Shown: positions 24,753-34,486, numbered from the stretch's first letter. The stretch: 64,000 nt of DNA from Paenibacillus sp. MMS20-IR301 (GCF_032302195.1 NZ_CP135275.1:682001-746000), one strand, 5' to 3'. Notes: generated by a model not told the origin, from the sequence alone. Numbers and translations: made by a program.

Positions 24753-26027
24753 TTAGCCGCTACTATCTGCTGCTGCGGTATTTCCGGCGTGTCCGGCCAG
24801 CTTGCGGACGAGCGGAGGCAGGGCGAATCCGTAAAAAGCGCTGACCAGCAGTGTACAGAAACCCAGCAGATAGTGCAGCCAGGTGATGGACACCAGCGCA
24901 GGAAAGGCAAGGGCGACGAAGCCGAGTGCAAGGGAGTGGCCGAGCATCATAATGGGCTCAATCAGCGCATTAACCCGGCCCATGTTCTGCGGAATGACCA
25001 GCTCCGGCATCCAGCTGCCAAGCGCGATATTCACCGGTGCTATACAGATGCCTTCGATCAAAACGAGCGGCAGATAGATATAGATTGAATCTGCAGAGCC
25101 TAATGTAACAATCAGCATGCTGGACCCAAACAGTCCAAAGATTAGCACCCGGGTGCGCGAGAACCGGCGGATTAGCGGAGAAGCGGCCAGGCTGCCGATC
25201 AGAAATCCGATGCCAAGGAAAATAGTAATCAGGGAGGCATGCAGCATATAATTATCCGGACTCAGCTTGTATTTCATGGCAAAAATCGGCAGCACGGCGA
25301 ATACGCCGTTAACGATACCGAAGAACAGGAAGCCGCCTATGAGCGTAAGGAGCAGCCTGTGCTGCAGGAGATAACGGATGCCTTCACTGAATTCCCTAAA
25401 CAGCAGCGGGAAGCGGATATCCCGCAAGGAATGATGTCCGGAAGGCATCCGTGCATCCGCGCTGAACCTGCAGCTCAGGATCAGGAGTCCGGAAACGAGG
25501 AAGCTCAGCCCGTCGATCAGTATGGCTCCTTCGATCCCGAGAAAGCGGTAGGCCGTTGCCCCCAGGCTCATGCCAAACAGCATGAACAGCCCCATAATCA
25601 TCTGATTTAAGCCGGAGGCATGAATATACTGCTCCTGCCCTATGCTGCCCTGCAGCAGACCCATCTCGGCGGGACCAAAGAACTTCGCCACTGCGCTGCG
25701 CAGGAAGAGCAGCAGAAAGCATAAGGTCAGCATTTCATAATGCAGACAGACCAGCAGCAGCAGTGTTAATCCCGCCCGGATCCAGTCGCTGTAGGCGGCG
25801 ATCTTTTTGCGGTCGAGCAAATCGGCAATGACACCGACGAGCCAGAATACGGCCAGCGTAGGTAAGGAATACATCAGCTCAGCCGCCGCGGCCAGTGCCG
25901 GACGCGTGCTGAAATGGTCTACCAGGTAATAGGCAAAAGCCATATTCCCGACGACGGTTCCAAGCTGTGAGGTGAAGGCGGCCAGGAACAGCCTGGTGAA
26001 GACGGGATTGCGGAAAAGTGCTGACAT
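24753..26027 (-). CDS. MFS efflux transporter
   Basis: A 424-residue major-facilitator protein with about 12 membrane helices. It starts ALFRNPVFTRLFLAAFTSQLG, with a motif-A-like loop VGVIADLLDRKKIAAYSDW near residues 60-78, which places it near the macrolide-efflux/enterobactin-exporter-like group. It is 11 bp after the TetR gene in the same operon, so the TetR protein should respond to the exported compound. ATG 26027 follows AGGAGG. The substrate is unknown; a hydrophobic drug or metabolite is likely. Confidence 0.9.
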   Translation of the reverse strand: MSALFRNPVFTRLFLAAFTSQLGTVVGNMAFAYYLVDHFSTRPALAAAAELMYSLPTLAVFWLVGVIADLLDRKKIAAYSDWIRAGLTLLLLVCLHYEMLTLCFLLLFLRSAVAKFFGPAEMGLLQGSIGQEQYIHASGLNQMIMGLFMLFGMSLGATAYRFLGIEGAILIDGLSFLVSGLLILSCRFSADARMPSGHHSLRDIRFPLLFREFSEGIRYLLQHRLLLTLIGGFLFFGIVNGVFAVLPIFAMKYKLSPDNYMLHASLITIFLGIGFLIGSLAASPLIRRFSRTRVLIFGLFGSSMLIVTLGSADSIYIYLPLVLIEGICIAPVNIALGSWMPELVIPQNMGRVNALIEPIMMLGHSLALGFVALAFPALVSITWLHYLLGFCTLLVSAFYGFALPPLVRKLAGHAGNTAAADSSG

Positions 26028-26038
26028 CTTGTATCCTC

Positions 26039-26674
26039 CTATTCTGAAGCCGGGCTGGCTTCAGGCTTCAGCAGGTGCTCCAGATATTCCAGCAGGGCTT
26101 GCATCTGAAACTCTGTCTGAGCGAGCTCTGGCCCAACGGCCAATGAATGGGTCATAATACCCTCGGAATAAGAAGCGGCAATCCTTGCGAGCTGCGCCAG
26201 CGGCAGAAGCGGACGGAATTCCCCACGCTCTACACCTGTCTGCAGCAGTGCTGCATAACGCGTGATTCCGCGCTCGTAACGGTCCAGCAGCAGGCGCCGC
26301 CGCCGCTCATTCCGGGCGCCTCCCTGGAAGTACTCATAGAAGGCCGACAGGAAGATTCCATCCGGCCCCCGCAGAAGGTCTGCCTGCTGGTCTTCGGTCA
26401 GCCGCCGGATCACATCCCAGATCAGCGGATGTCCTGATACCAGGGCAGCCAAGTGATCTTCATATTCATGATCCTGCTGATCCAGCAGCGCCTCGAAAAT
26501 TTCCTCTTTGGTCTGGAAATACAAATAGATCCAGCCGCGGCTCATACCGGTTTCGTCCAGGATATCCTTAAAAGTGGCGGCCTCATAGCCTTTGGCGGCG
26601 AATACAAGCTTGGCGGCATCCAGAATCTTTTTGCGCCGCTCTTCTTTTTGCTGCTCTGATATTTTGGGTGACAC
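26039..26674 (-). CDS. TetR-family repressor of the efflux operon
   Basis: A 211-residue repressor with an N-terminal helix-turn-helix (about 10-55: RRKKILDAAKLVFAAKGYEAATFKDILDETGMSR in parts) ending in the typical GWIYLYFQTKEEIF, then an all-helical ligand domain. GTG 26674 is chosen because GGAGGAGGAG precedes it; the open frame reaches 26731, but that would put the start inside the promoter. The promoter carries two operator-like palindromes (26695-26745), so it should repress itself and the efflux pump. Confidence 0.92.
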   Translation of the reverse strand: MSPKISEQQKEERRKKILDAAKLVFAAKGYEAATFKDILDETGMSRGWIYLYFQTKEEIFEALLDQQDHEYEDHLAALVSGHPLIWDVIRRLTEDQQADLLRGPDGIFLSAFYEYFQGGARNERRRRLLLDRYERGITRYAALLQTGVERGEFRPLLPLAQLARIAASYSEGIMTHSLAVGPELAQTEFQMQALLEYLEHLLKPEASPASE

Positions 26675-26694
26675 TAATCTCTCCTCCTCCAATA

Positions 26695-26745
26695 AAATGA
26701 CACGATCGTCATTTATATTATAATGACACATGTGTCATTTATCAA
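26695..26745 (-). promoter_or_regulatory. promoter of the tetR-efflux operon with two operators
   Basis: On the minus strand TTGATA (26740-26745) and TATAAT (26717-26722) are 17 bp apart. A perfect 18-bp palindrome AATGACACATGTGTCATT (26722-26739) fills the spacer. A second, imperfect site AAATGAC-6-GTCATTT (26695-26714) overlaps the expected transcription start. Confidence 0.85.
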
Positions 26746-26902
26746 GTGTTATGTGTTAATGGAAATAGAGTATTTTTCCTGGATTATACATCGGTTGCTC
26801 GCTGTTGCCCCTGTCGCATTGTTTGCTATACACTAATTGTTATCTACAGAACGCAGCAGGGGTTAAACACACTAATATTGGGAACGCAGCTAGTAGATAG
26901 CT

Positions 26903-27081
26903 GTATTTCGTGCAGTTAAAAAACAGCCGGAAGCTGGTTTGACTCAAGTAAATGTATTCTGTACAACTAAAAACAGCCAAAGCTCTGTTTATGAGCAATT
27001 GAGAGCATTTTAATTGTATGGAGTGCAGTTATTTTGCTTATTATGCGTTGGAAGGTGATTATAGCTGTATGAAATGCAGTT
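26903..27081. repeat. degenerate intergenic repeats (GTAT-TGCAGTTA type)
   Basis: GTATTTCGTGCAGTTA (26903), GTATTCTGTACAACTA (26954), GTATGGAGTGCAGTTA (27016) and GTATGAAATGCAGTTA (27067) recur at 51, 62 and 51 bp. The first two are followed by AAAAACAGCC. The stretch 26746-26902 holds no recognised feature. Confidence 0.6.
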
Positions 27082-27300
27082 AGCGACCGGCTCGGCAATG
27101 TGAAGCGTCCGACCCACTGGAATACGAGCCGGGATTATGCCCGGTTCGAGAGTATCGGCCACCAGTGGACCGACTTGTCGGAACGGGGATATGGGGTCAG
27201 CTTGCTGAACCACTGTAAGTAAGGCTATGATATCAAACATCACACAATGAGGCTCTCGCTGATCAAATCGGCCGTTCACCAGGATCCGCTGGCTGACAGT
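27082..27300 (+). pseudogene. remnant of a GH38 alpha-mannosidase gene
   Basis: One frame reads [33 protein letters not shown], then a TAA stop (27220-27222) where the family has Tyr, and continues GYDIKHHTMRLSLIKSA and QDPLADS. This is the distinctive C-terminal part of family 38 alpha-mannosidases, which are otherwise about 1000 residues long. No upstream or downstream part is present, so a deletion has removed most of the gene. Identification is from memory of the family motif. Confidence 0.8.
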
Positions 27301-27372
27301 CGTTATATCAAAACAAACATGATATGGTAATATGGATGAATGAGTACAATCTGAGGTGGAGAAGAGAAGTCG

Positions 27373-28347
27373 ATGGCTACCATTAATGATGTAGCGGAGA
27401 AGGCAGGCGTATCCGTTACCACTGTGTCAAGAGTATTGAATAACCGGGGATATATCAGTGAGAAGACGCGGCGTAAGGTCTACGAGACCATGGAGGAATT
27501 GCACTATCAGCCCAATGAGATTGCACGCTCCCTGCTCCGGAAGCAGTCCAACTTAATCGGCTTAATTGTACCGAACGTCTCACATCCTTTTTTTGGCGAG
27601 TTCACTGATGTTGTTGAGCATTATGCTTATGAATATGGTTACAAGCTTCTGCTATGTCACTCCCAGCTGGATCCCAATAAAGAGCGGGAATATATAGGCA
27701 TGATGAAAAGACACCGGGTGGACGGCATTATTATGGGCAGCCATACACTCGAAGTGGATGAATACCGGGAGCTTAATTATCCTATCGTTACAGTCGACCG
27801 CCGGATTCATCAGTTTCCTTATGTTGCCTCGGATAACCTCCAGGGAGGGAGGCTGGCGGCGCAGATGCTGATCGGCAAAGGCTGCCGCAGAATAGCCCAT
27901 ATTTGCGGTAACCGCTCCTTGGATATGTTAGCCAATCTCCGGACAACAGGCTTCAAAGAAGAAATTGGTCTGGCGGGCATGGAATCTATCATCTTAGAAA
28001 CAAATATGGATGTATTCAATCAGGATGAGTACAGGCGCATTGTCTCTGACCTGTTCACTGAGTATCCGGATGTAGACGGAGTCTTTACAACAAGTGACAT
28101 TATGGCTTCGTATGTAATTAAGCATTGTACGGGATCGGGGAGAAGAATTCCTGAGGACGTCAGGATTGTCGGTTATGATGATGTTGCAGCGGCCGCCTGG
28201 ATCAGTCCGGGAATCACCACCATCAAGCAGCCGCTGCCCGCTATGGGCAAAAGGGCTGTAGAATTAATCCATAAGCAGATCAACGGGGAGACAATTGAGC
28301 AGGCGAACATTTTCCCGGTTGAGCTAATTATAAGAGAGACAACGTAA
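27373..28347 (+). CDS. LacI-family regulator of the sucrose phosphorylase module
   Basis: A 324-residue regulator. The helix-turn-helix is at 3-22 (INDVAEKAGVSVTTVSRVLN), the hinge to about 58, then a full effector domain (LIGLIVPNVSHPFFGEF, VDGIIMGSHT, RRIAHICG, IVGYDDVAAAAW, TIKQPLPAMG). Start is ATG 27373 with a GAGGTGGAG upstream. The following kinase/phosphorylase promoter has overlapping palindromes around TTGACA. Sucrose, fructose or a phosphate of these is the probable effector, by context. Confidence 0.92.
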   Translation: MATINDVAEKAGVSVTTVSRVLNNRGYISEKTRRKVYETMEELHYQPNEIARSLLRKQSNLIGLIVPNVSHPFFGEFTDVVEHYAYEYGYKLLLCHSQLDPNKEREYIGMMKRHRVDGIIMGSHTLEVDEYRELNYPIVTVDRRIHQFPYVASDNLQGGRLAAQMLIGKGCRRIAHICGNRSLDMLANLRTTGFKEEIGLAGMESIILETNMDVFNQDEYRRIVSDLFTEYPDVDGVFTTSDIMASYVIKHCTGSGRRIPEDVRIVGYDDVAAAAWISPGITTIKQPLPAMGKRAVELIHKQINGETIEQANIFPVELIIRETT

Positions 28348-28376
28348 AGTGAACACCAATAACGGGTTCACTTTAC
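28344..28376 (+). terminator. 11-bp stem hairpin at the end of the lacI gene
   Basis: GTAAAGTGAAC and GTTCACTTTAC are perfect complements around a 11-nt loop and include the stop codon. There is no T-run, so it may be an attenuator or mRNA-stabilising hairpin. Confidence 0.55.
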
Positions 28377-28388
28377 ATATTTCATAAT

Positions 28389-28429
28389 ATGTCAAAGGAT
28401 TGACATGTAAAGCGTTTGACATATATAAT
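28389..28429 (+). promoter_or_regulatory. promoter and overlapping operators of the kinase-sucrose phosphorylase operon
   Basis: TTGACA (28400-28405) and TATAAT (28424-28429) are 18 bp apart. ATGTCAAAGGATTGACAT (28389-28406) and ATGTAAAGCGTTTGACAT (28405-28422) are two abutting LacI-like palindromes; the first covers the -35 box and the second the spacer. The second also resembles a CcpA site. Repression by the 27373 regulator is expected. Confidence 0.75.
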
Positions 28430-28472
28430 TTCTTCATATTACAAGATGCCGATAGAGCCTTGGAGGGAAACC

Positions 28473-29429
28473 ATGTTTGAACTGGATGAGAGTGTTGAAT
28501 TAAGAGAAGCTGATATTGACCTGCTGACAGCAGGCGAACTCCTGATCGATATGATCTCGGCAGAGTTTGACGAAGAGGTTCAAAGCGGAACCTATCAGAG
28601 GTTTTTCGGAGGCTCACCCTCCAATATAGCGATGAATGTGAAAAAACTGGGTATCCGCTCCGTTGTAGCTTCAGCAGTGGGCAATGACGGCCTGGGCAAT
28701 TATCTGATCAGGCATCTGCAGCACGCGGGAATTAGCACGGATTGCATCCAGCAGGTGAGTCAGGCAACAAGCATGGTGGTGCTTACGAAAAGTAAATCTA
28801 CTCCGGTTCCGATTTTTTACCGGGGAGCAGACTATCAGCTGACGTATACGCGGCAACTCAAGCATGCACTTATGAATTCGAAAATTTTACATTTCTCCAG
28901 CTGGCCGGTCTCCAGACTGCATTCACGCGGGACCATCGAACAAGCCATTGCTCAAGCGAAAGAGACGGGGCTGCTGGTATGCTTCGATCCGAACTACCAC
29001 CCTATGGTATGGGATGAAGGCGGCGACGGAATCCGTTACATACAGGGGCTTATCAGTCAGGCGGATATCATAAAGCCTTCCGAGGATGACGCCGAGAGAC
29101 TGTTCGGGAAGCAATCGCCGGAGACGCATGTAGAGAACTTTCTGAAGCTGGGCGCTAAGCTGGTGATCCTGACTTTGGGCAAGGACGGTGCGATAGTCTC
29201 AAATGGGAGACAAACCGAGCACTTCCCGACAATGGCGAAGGAGATTGCGGATACTACCGGGGCGGGCGATGCGTTCTGGTCCGGGTTATATACAGGCATG
29301 GTAAAAGGTTACACGCTGCGCAAAGCGGTACAGGTCGGGCTGGCTACCAGTGCTTACAAGCTTAAATATATCGGGGCTGTAGTCGATTTGCCGGATGCGG
29401 AGTCGATTTGCCAAGCATATGAACTCTAG
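28473..29429 (+). CDS. PfkB-family sugar kinase, probable fructokinase
   Basis: A 318-residue ribokinase-fold kinase. The N-terminal substrate region is AGELLIDMISAEF with GGSPSNIAMNVKKLG (the di-Gly sugar-binding signature), and the C-terminal ATP/catalytic motif is DTTGAGDAFWSGLYTG with catalytic Asp. ATG 28473 is chosen because GGAGGG precedes it. The next gene, 12 bp on, is sucrose phosphorylase, which releases fructose, so phosphorylation of that fructose to fructose-6-phosphate is the likely job. Ribose or 2-keto-3-deoxygluconate specificity cannot be excluded by motif alone. Confidence 0.87.
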   Translation: MFELDESVELREADIDLLTAGELLIDMISAEFDEEVQSGTYQRFFGGSPSNIAMNVKKLGIRSVVASAVGNDGLGNYLIRHLQHAGISTDCIQQVSQATSMVVLTKSKSTPVPIFYRGADYQLTYTRQLKHALMNSKILHFSSWPVSRLHSRGTIEQAIAQAKETGLLVCFDPNYHPMVWDEGGDGIRYIQGLISQADIIKPSEDDAERLFGKQSPETHVENFLKLGAKLVILTLGKDGAIVSNGRQTEHFPTMAKEIADTTGAGDAFWSGLYTGMVKGYTLRKAVQVGLATSAYKLKYIGAVVDLPDAESICQAYEL

Positions 29430-29441
29430 GAGGGTATTTCA

Positions 29442-30911
29442 TTGTCATTAAAAAATCAAGTACAGCTCATCACATATCCGGATTCCTTAGGCGGAAACCT
29501 GAAGGCTCTGAATGAAGTTTTATCGCATCAGCTGGCTGGCCTCTTTAAGGGCGGTGTACATATTCTTCCGCCGTTTCCCTCTTCCGGTGACCGGGGCTTT
29601 GCGCCATTAACGTATCTGGAGATTGACCCGGCCTTTGGCGACTGGAATGATATGAAGGAAATCGGGAAGAACTTCGATGTACTAGTGGATTTAATGGTGA
29701 ATCATATTTCACAGAAATCAGAATTTTTTCAGGATTTCCTGGCTAAGGGCAGGGAATCTGCATATGCGGACCTGTTTCTTACCCTGGATAAGCTTTGGCC
29801 GGACGGGGAGCCTGTGCAGGCGGATATCGATAAGATGTTCTTACGCCGGCAGTATCCGTATTCCAGATTTCAGATCGGGCAAACCGGAGCAGAAGAGAGG
29901 GTCTGGACAACTTTTGGCAAAACAGAGCCTTCAGAGCAGATCGACCTGGACATCAACTCCACAAAGTTCAAACAATTAATGGCGGAATTCTTTCTTAATT
30001 TCAAACAGAATAATGTGAAAATTGTGCGGCTGGACGCTGTAGGTTATGTGATTAAAAAGCTGGGCACCAGCTGTTTCTTTGTGGAGCCGGAAATCTATGA
30101 ATTCATAGACTGGGTCATGGATATGGCGAATTCGCTTGATCTTGAGCTGCTGCCGGAGGTTCATTCCCATTATTCCATTCAATACAAGCTTGCTGAGCAC
30201 GGCTGCTGGATTTATGACTTCATCCTGCCTTACCGTATTCTGGATACTTTAGTGAACCGCTCAAGTGCAGAGTTGCTGGATTATCTGCGGACCCGTCCGG
30301 CCAGACAGTTTACGATGCTTGACTGTCACGACGGCATTCCTGTAAAGCCGGATCTGGATGGCCTGATTGATACAGCTGCTGCCCGTAAACTCGTAGATAC
30401 CTGCCTGGACCGGGGCTCCAATCTAAGCCTGATTTTATCGGATGAGCATAAAGATGAGGATGGCTTTGATGTTCATCAAATCCGGTGTACGTACTACTCC
30501 GTACTGGACTGTGATGATAATGCCTATCTGGCGGCAAGAGCGGTTCAGTTCTTTGCTCCGGGCATTCCGCAGGTATATTATGTCGGCCTGCTGGCCGGAG
30601 AGAACGATGCTGAGCAAGTTAAGCTTACAGGCGAAGGCCGTGAAATTAACCGCCACAATTATACTCTGGATGAAATCGGGCAGGCATTGCACAAGGAACC
30701 CGTGCAGCGCCTGATGAAACTGATCCGTTTCCGGAATGACTATGAAGCGTTCAATGGGGCATTTGTTGTTCAGGCATCTGCTGACAATGAAATCCGCTTG
30801 CGCTGGGAGAAGGAAGGGAAGTATTGTGAGCTCTTTATTGATCTGGGGACTATGCGGCCGGTTATAAGCTATTTAGATGATAATGGTGCTATGGCTGAAT
30901 ATGTTGTGTAG
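29442..30911 (+). CDS. gtfA: sucrose phosphorylase (GH13)
   Basis: A 489-residue cytoplasmic enzyme that converts sucrose and phosphate into alpha-glucose-1-phosphate and fructose. Family hallmarks are ITYPDSLGGNL near the N-terminus, HILPPFPSSGDRGF (40-53), DLMVNHIS, VRLDAVGYV with nucleophile Asp198, LLPEVHSHY with Glu239, and DCHDGIPV with Asp297, at normal length. The start is TTG 29442 after AGGAGGG. It is coupled to the kinase upstream and the LacI regulator. No sucrose importer is adjacent, so uptake must come from elsewhere or from one of the two ABC systems in this window. A related disaccharide phosphorylase is the only serious alternative. Confidence 0.92.
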   Translation: MSLKNQVQLITYPDSLGGNLKALNEVLSHQLAGLFKGGVHILPPFPSSGDRGFAPLTYLEIDPAFGDWNDMKEIGKNFDVLVDLMVNHISQKSEFFQDFLAKGRESAYADLFLTLDKLWPDGEPVQADIDKMFLRRQYPYSRFQIGQTGAEERVWTTFGKTEPSEQIDLDINSTKFKQLMAEFFLNFKQNNVKIVRLDAVGYVIKKLGTSCFFVEPEIYEFIDWVMDMANSLDLELLPEVHSHYSIQYKLAEHGCWIYDFILPYRILDTLVNRSSAELLDYLRTRPARQFTMLDCHDGIPVKPDLDGLIDTAAARKLVDTCLDRGSNLSLILSDEHKDEDGFDVHQIRCTYYSVLDCDDNAYLAARAVQFFAPGIPQVYYVGLLAGENDAEQVKLTGEGREINRHNYTLDEIGQALHKEPVQRLMKLIRFRNDYEAFNGAFVVQASADNEIRLRWEKEGKYCELFIDLGTMRPVISYLDDNGAMAEYVV

Positions 30912-30927
30912 CAACGGACATATTTTG

Positions 30928-31815
30928 CTATACAACCAGGGAATGCTCTCCTAGAAAACGGATGAATTCCCGCATGCATTTGCTGATGTAGCGCTCCTTA
31001 TTCCAGATCAGAACGACGTTCCACGGAATGGACGGATTGCGCAGCGGCAGAATGCGCACATTCTGGTTGGATACCTTCTCGCATAGCGGCTCCGGCAGGA
31101 AGGCAATGCCTAAGTTAGCGGATACCAGCTCTACAAGCAGGTCCCATTGAGCGCTTTCATAAGCAATGTTGGCCTCGAACCCGGCGCTGATGCAGGCATC
31201 AATAATATGCTGCCGCATGGCGAAGCCTTTGGCGAACAGGATCAGCGGCTCTTCCCGGAGATCGGTCAGGGCGGCTTCACTGCTGGAGGCCAGCGGATGT
31301 GACTTATGGACAACAATTGCCAGATTCTCACGGACAAAGGGCTTGATGCCGAAGCTGCCTTCACGGACGGGAAGCAGAACGGCACCCAGATCAATACTGC
31401 CCTCCAGCACCATATTCTCAACATTCTTCGAGCCCTGTTCATTCAGCTCGAAGGAGATGTTGGGATATTTTTTTTGGAACGGCGTTACGATCTTAGGAAC
31501 AAATACGGAGCTGATCACCGGAGGCAGCCCGATCTTGATGGTGCCTGCCTTGAGATTGCTGATATCATCGAGCGTCATATGCAAATTGTCCACCGCGTTA
31601 ATAATCAGCTTAATCTGCTCCATTGCCGCCATACCGGCATCGGTCAGCCGGACATATTTGCCCGAACGGTCAAACAGCATAACCCCCAGCTCATCCTCCA
31701 GGCTCTTGACCATCTTGCTTAGCGTCGGCTGGGTCAGGTGGAGCTTCTCCGCCGCCTTCGTAATATTATGCAAATTGGCCACTTCCAGCACATATCTAAG
31801 ATTCCGTACATCCAA
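30928..31815 (-). CDS. LysR-family regulator, divergent from the CoA-transferase operon
   Basis: A 295-residue regulator with N-terminal winged helix-turn-helix ([40 protein letters not shown]) and an effector-binding domain ([16 protein letters not shown] onward). It resembles CysL/YwfK-like or CitR-like members. The start is TTG 31815 with GGAGG nine bases before. The gene is transcribed away from the operon at 31967, the usual layout for a LysR activator of its neighbour. The inducer is presumably a short-chain acid or its CoA ester, by context. Confidence 0.9.
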   Translation of the reverse strand: MDVRNLRYVLEVANLHNITKAAEKLHLTQPTLSKMVKSLEDELGVMLFDRSGKYVRLTDAGMAAMEQIKLIINAVDNLHMTLDDISNLKAGTIKIGLPPVISSVFVPKIVTPFQKKYPNISFELNEQGSKNVENMVLEGSIDLGAVLLPVREGSFGIKPFVRENLAIVVHKSHPLASSSEAALTDLREEPLILFAKGFAMRQHIIDACISAGFEANIAYESAQWDLLVELVSANLGIAFLPEPLCEKVSNQNVRILPLRNPSIPWNVVLIWNKERYISKCMREFIRFLGEHSLVV

Positions 31816-31966
31816 AAGAAAGCGCCTCCAATCTATGATATATTTGCATGGTTCGCATGCGATGTCTGAATTTTACCCCCTAAAAAGCGCGTTGTACACT
31901 ATATACATAAAGTCATCAGCATCACTTTTGTCAATGGGCTGCAGAAAAAACAGGAGGGGTTTTGGT

Positions 31967-32626
31967 ATGGACAAAGTAACGACGCATGCTGAAATAGGCG
32001 ATTTATTTCATGACGGAATGACCATTATGGTAGGCGGTTTCATGGGAACCGGAGCACCCGAAGGCTTGGTCCGCATCCTGATGGACCGGGATATCAAAGA
32101 CATTACGCTGATCTCCAGCGACACGGCTCTGATGGATACGGGAGTGGGACCGCTGGTCCTCAGCCGGCGGCTGAAGAAGGTTATCGCTTCACACATCGGA
32201 ACCAATCCGGAGACGGGCAGACAGATGCTTGCCGGAGAGCTGGCGGTGGAGCTGGTCCCGCAGGGGACGCTGGCAGAGCGGGTACGTGCAGGCGGTGCGG
32301 GGCTGGGCGGCATTCTGACACCAACAGGAACAGGCACAATGGTAGCTGAGAACAAGCAGACCTTAACCATTGAGGGCAGAGAATATCTGGTGGAACTGCC
32401 GCTGCGTGCCGATGTTGCACTGCTGAAGGCGCATAAAGCGGATAAGTCCGGCAATCTGGTCTACCGCAATTCGGCACGCAATTTCAATCCGCTGATGGCG
32501 CTGGCCGCCGATCTGGTTATAGTGCAAGTTGATGAAATTGTGGAAACCGGGGAGCTAGACCCTAATATTGTCGTCACACCGGGTGTTCTGGTCGATAAAA
32601 TTATCTGCTACGTGGAGGGCGAATAA
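31967..32626 (+). CDS. scoA: 3-oxoacid CoA-transferase subunit A
   Basis: A 219-residue subunit that with subunit B moves CoA from succinyl-CoA or acetyl-CoA to acetoacetate. It shows the CoA-transferase I fold with [16 protein letters not shown] and the glycine-rich loop [17 protein letters not shown]. Start ATG 31967 follows AGGAGGGG; the frame is open far upstream, but over the LysR gene. Subunit B starts one base after its stop. With the thiolase that follows, the operon converts acetoacetate to two acetyl-CoA. AtoDA-type use of other short-chain acids is possible. Confidence 0.92.
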   Translation: MDKVTTHAEIGDLFHDGMTIMVGGFMGTGAPEGLVRILMDRDIKDITLISSDTALMDTGVGPLVLSRRLKKVIASHIGTNPETGRQMLAGELAVELVPQGTLAERVRAGGAGLGGILTPTGTGTMVAENKQTLTIEGREYLVELPLRADVALLKAHKADKSGNLVYRNSARNFNPLMALAADLVIVQVDEIVETGELDPNIVVTPGVLVDKIICYVEGE

Positions 32627-32627
32627 C

Positions 32628-33299
32628 ATGGATACGAAAGAGCTGATCGCACGCCGGGCAGCGGCAGAGCTGCATGACGGGGACGTAGTCAATCTGGGCA
32701 TCGGGCTGCCGACACTGATTCCGAATTATCTGCCTGCAGGCGTCAACATTATTTTGCAGTCAGAGAACGGCTATATCGGACTCGGTCCGGTGGGAGACAC
32801 TATCCTCCCTGATCTGGTCAACGCAGGCGGCAAGCCGGCCCATATATTGCCTGGCGGCTCATTCTTCGACAGTGCGACTTCGTTTGCGCTGATCCGCGGC
32901 GGGCATGTGGATGTGACCATTCTTGGCGGGCTCGAGGTGGATGAACACGGCAATCTGGCTAACTGGATGGTCCCAGGTAAAATGGTGCCCGGTATGGGCG
33001 GCGCGATGGACCTGGTTACAGGTGCCAAGAAAGTGATTGTCGCGATGGAGCATACTTCCAAAAACGGCGCTCCCAAAATCGTAAGCGACTGTACCCTTCC
33101 GCTTACAGCACGCGGTGCTGTAGCGATGATCATTACGGAACTGGCTGTATTCCGCTTCACCCCGCAGGGATTAGTGCTGGAAGAGTTAGCACCAGGTACA
33201 GATTTGCAAACGGTTACAGACAAGACGGGCGCAGCGTTTACAGTTTCGGAGCACTTGTCGGCAATGAAAAATATTCCTGCAGATGAGGTGTTATCATGA
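32628..33299 (+). CDS. scoB: 3-oxoacid CoA-transferase subunit B
   Basis: A 223-residue catalytic partner. The active-site glutamate is in [11 protein letters not shown] near residue 46, followed by [23 protein letters not shown] 32628 follows GGAGGGCG, which lies in the end of scoA. Its last codons overlap the thiolase start (ATGA), so translation of the three genes is coupled. Confidence 0.92.
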   Translation: MDTKELIARRAAAELHDGDVVNLGIGLPTLIPNYLPAGVNIILQSENGYIGLGPVGDTILPDLVNAGGKPAHILPGGSFFDSATSFALIRGGHVDVTILGGLEVDEHGNLANWMVPGKMVPGMGGAMDLVTGAKKVIVAMEHTSKNGAPKIVSDCTLPLTARGAVAMIITELAVFRFTPQGLVLEELAPGTDLQTVTDKTGAAFTVSEHLSAMKNIPADEVLS

Positions 33300-34486
33300 G
33301 CAGAGCCCAAGAGATTGTCATTGTCAGTGCAGTACGGACGGCACTGGGTTCTTTTGGCGGAAGTCTGGCAGGCATTCCAGCAGTTGAGCTGGGGGCACTG
33401 GTTATTAAGGAAGCACTGCAGCGGGCGGGTGTTACTCCGGCACAGGTAGACGAAGTAATTATGGGGAACGTACTGCAGGCAGGTCTGGGCCAGAACCCGG
33501 CGCGTCAGGCGGCGCTGAAAGCAGGCATTCCAGTTGAAGCCTCCAGCCTGACAATTAACAAGGTATGCGGTTCGGGCATGAAGGCAGTTCATCTGGCGGC
33601 GCAAAGTATAATAGCTGGGGACAGCGAAATTATCGTAGCCGGCGGAATGGAGAATATGTCGAAGGCGCCTTATGTGCTGGATCAGGCCCGCTACGGCTAC
33701 CGGATGGGCAACGGTACGCTGATTGATACGATGGTAAGTGACGGTTTGACTTGCGCATTGGGTAACTACCACATGGGCATTACCGCCGAGAACATCTCCG
33801 AGCAATTCGGCATTAGCCGGGAGATGCAGGATGCGCTGGCAGCGTCCAGCCAGGAGAAGGCCGTACGCGCTATTGAATCTGGCAGCTTCAAGGAAGAAAT
33901 TGTGCCTGTAGTGATACCGCAGCGTAAAGGCGATCCTATCATCTTCGATACTGACGAGTTTCCGCGTAAAGGTACAACGGCCGATAAGCTGGCAGGCCTG
34001 CGTCCGGCCTTTAAGAAGGACGGAAGTGTAACTGCCGGGAATGCCTCCGGGATTAATGACGGGGCTGCAGCCATGGTCATTATGACGGCAGAGAAAGCGG
34101 AGGAGCTTGGTTTGAAACCCCTGGCCCGAATTCTGTCTTACGCGTCAGGTGGCGTGGATCCTTCAATCATGGGCATGGGGCCGGTTCCGGCGACCAGGAA
34201 AGCGCTGCAGCGCAGCGGACTGACGATCGGTGACATTGATCTGATTGAGGCGAATGAAGCATTCGCCGCGCAGATGCTGGCTGTCGGCCAGGCACTGGAC
34301 TTCCCGGAAGAGAAGGTCAACGTGAACGGCGGAGCCATCGCCCTGGGTCATCCGATCGGTGCCAGCGGGGCAAGAATTCTCGTAACACTGATTCATGCAT
34401 TGAAACAGCAGGGTGCCCGGACCGGACTGGCTACGCTGTGCATCGGCGGCGGCCATGGGGTAACGACGATAATTGAAGTGATCTAG
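33296..34486 (+). CDS. acetyl-CoA acetyltransferase (thiolase)
   Basis: A 396-residue biosynthetic-type thiolase that cleaves acetoacetyl-CoA to two acetyl-CoA, or condenses them. Nucleophile Cys91 is in [11 protein letters not shown], the substrate His/Asn motif in NEAFAAQ, and the base His in [11 protein letters not shown] with the second Cys in LCIGGGHG. It is of normal length and the last gene of the operon. With scoA/scoB and the LysR regulator it forms a ketone-body module; the matching 3-hydroxybutyrate dehydrogenase is at 40121-40906. Confidence 0.93.
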   Translation: MSRAQEIVIVSAVRTALGSFGGSLAGIPAVELGALVIKEALQRAGVTPAQVDEVIMGNVLQAGLGQNPARQAALKAGIPVEASSLTINKVCGSGMKAVHLAAQSIIAGDSEIIVAGGMENMSKAPYVLDQARYGYRMGNGTLIDTMVSDGLTCALGNYHMGITAENISEQFGISREMQDALAASSQEKAVRAIESGSFKEEIVPVVIPQRKGDPIIFDTDEFPRKGTTADKLAGLRPAFKKDGSVTAGNASGINDGAAAMVIMTAEKAEELGLKPLARILSYASGGVDPSIMGMGPVPATRKALQRSGLTIGDIDLIEANEAFAAQMLAVGQALDFPEEKVNVNGGAIALGHPIGASGARILVTLIHALKQQGARTGLATLCIGGGHGVTTIIEVI

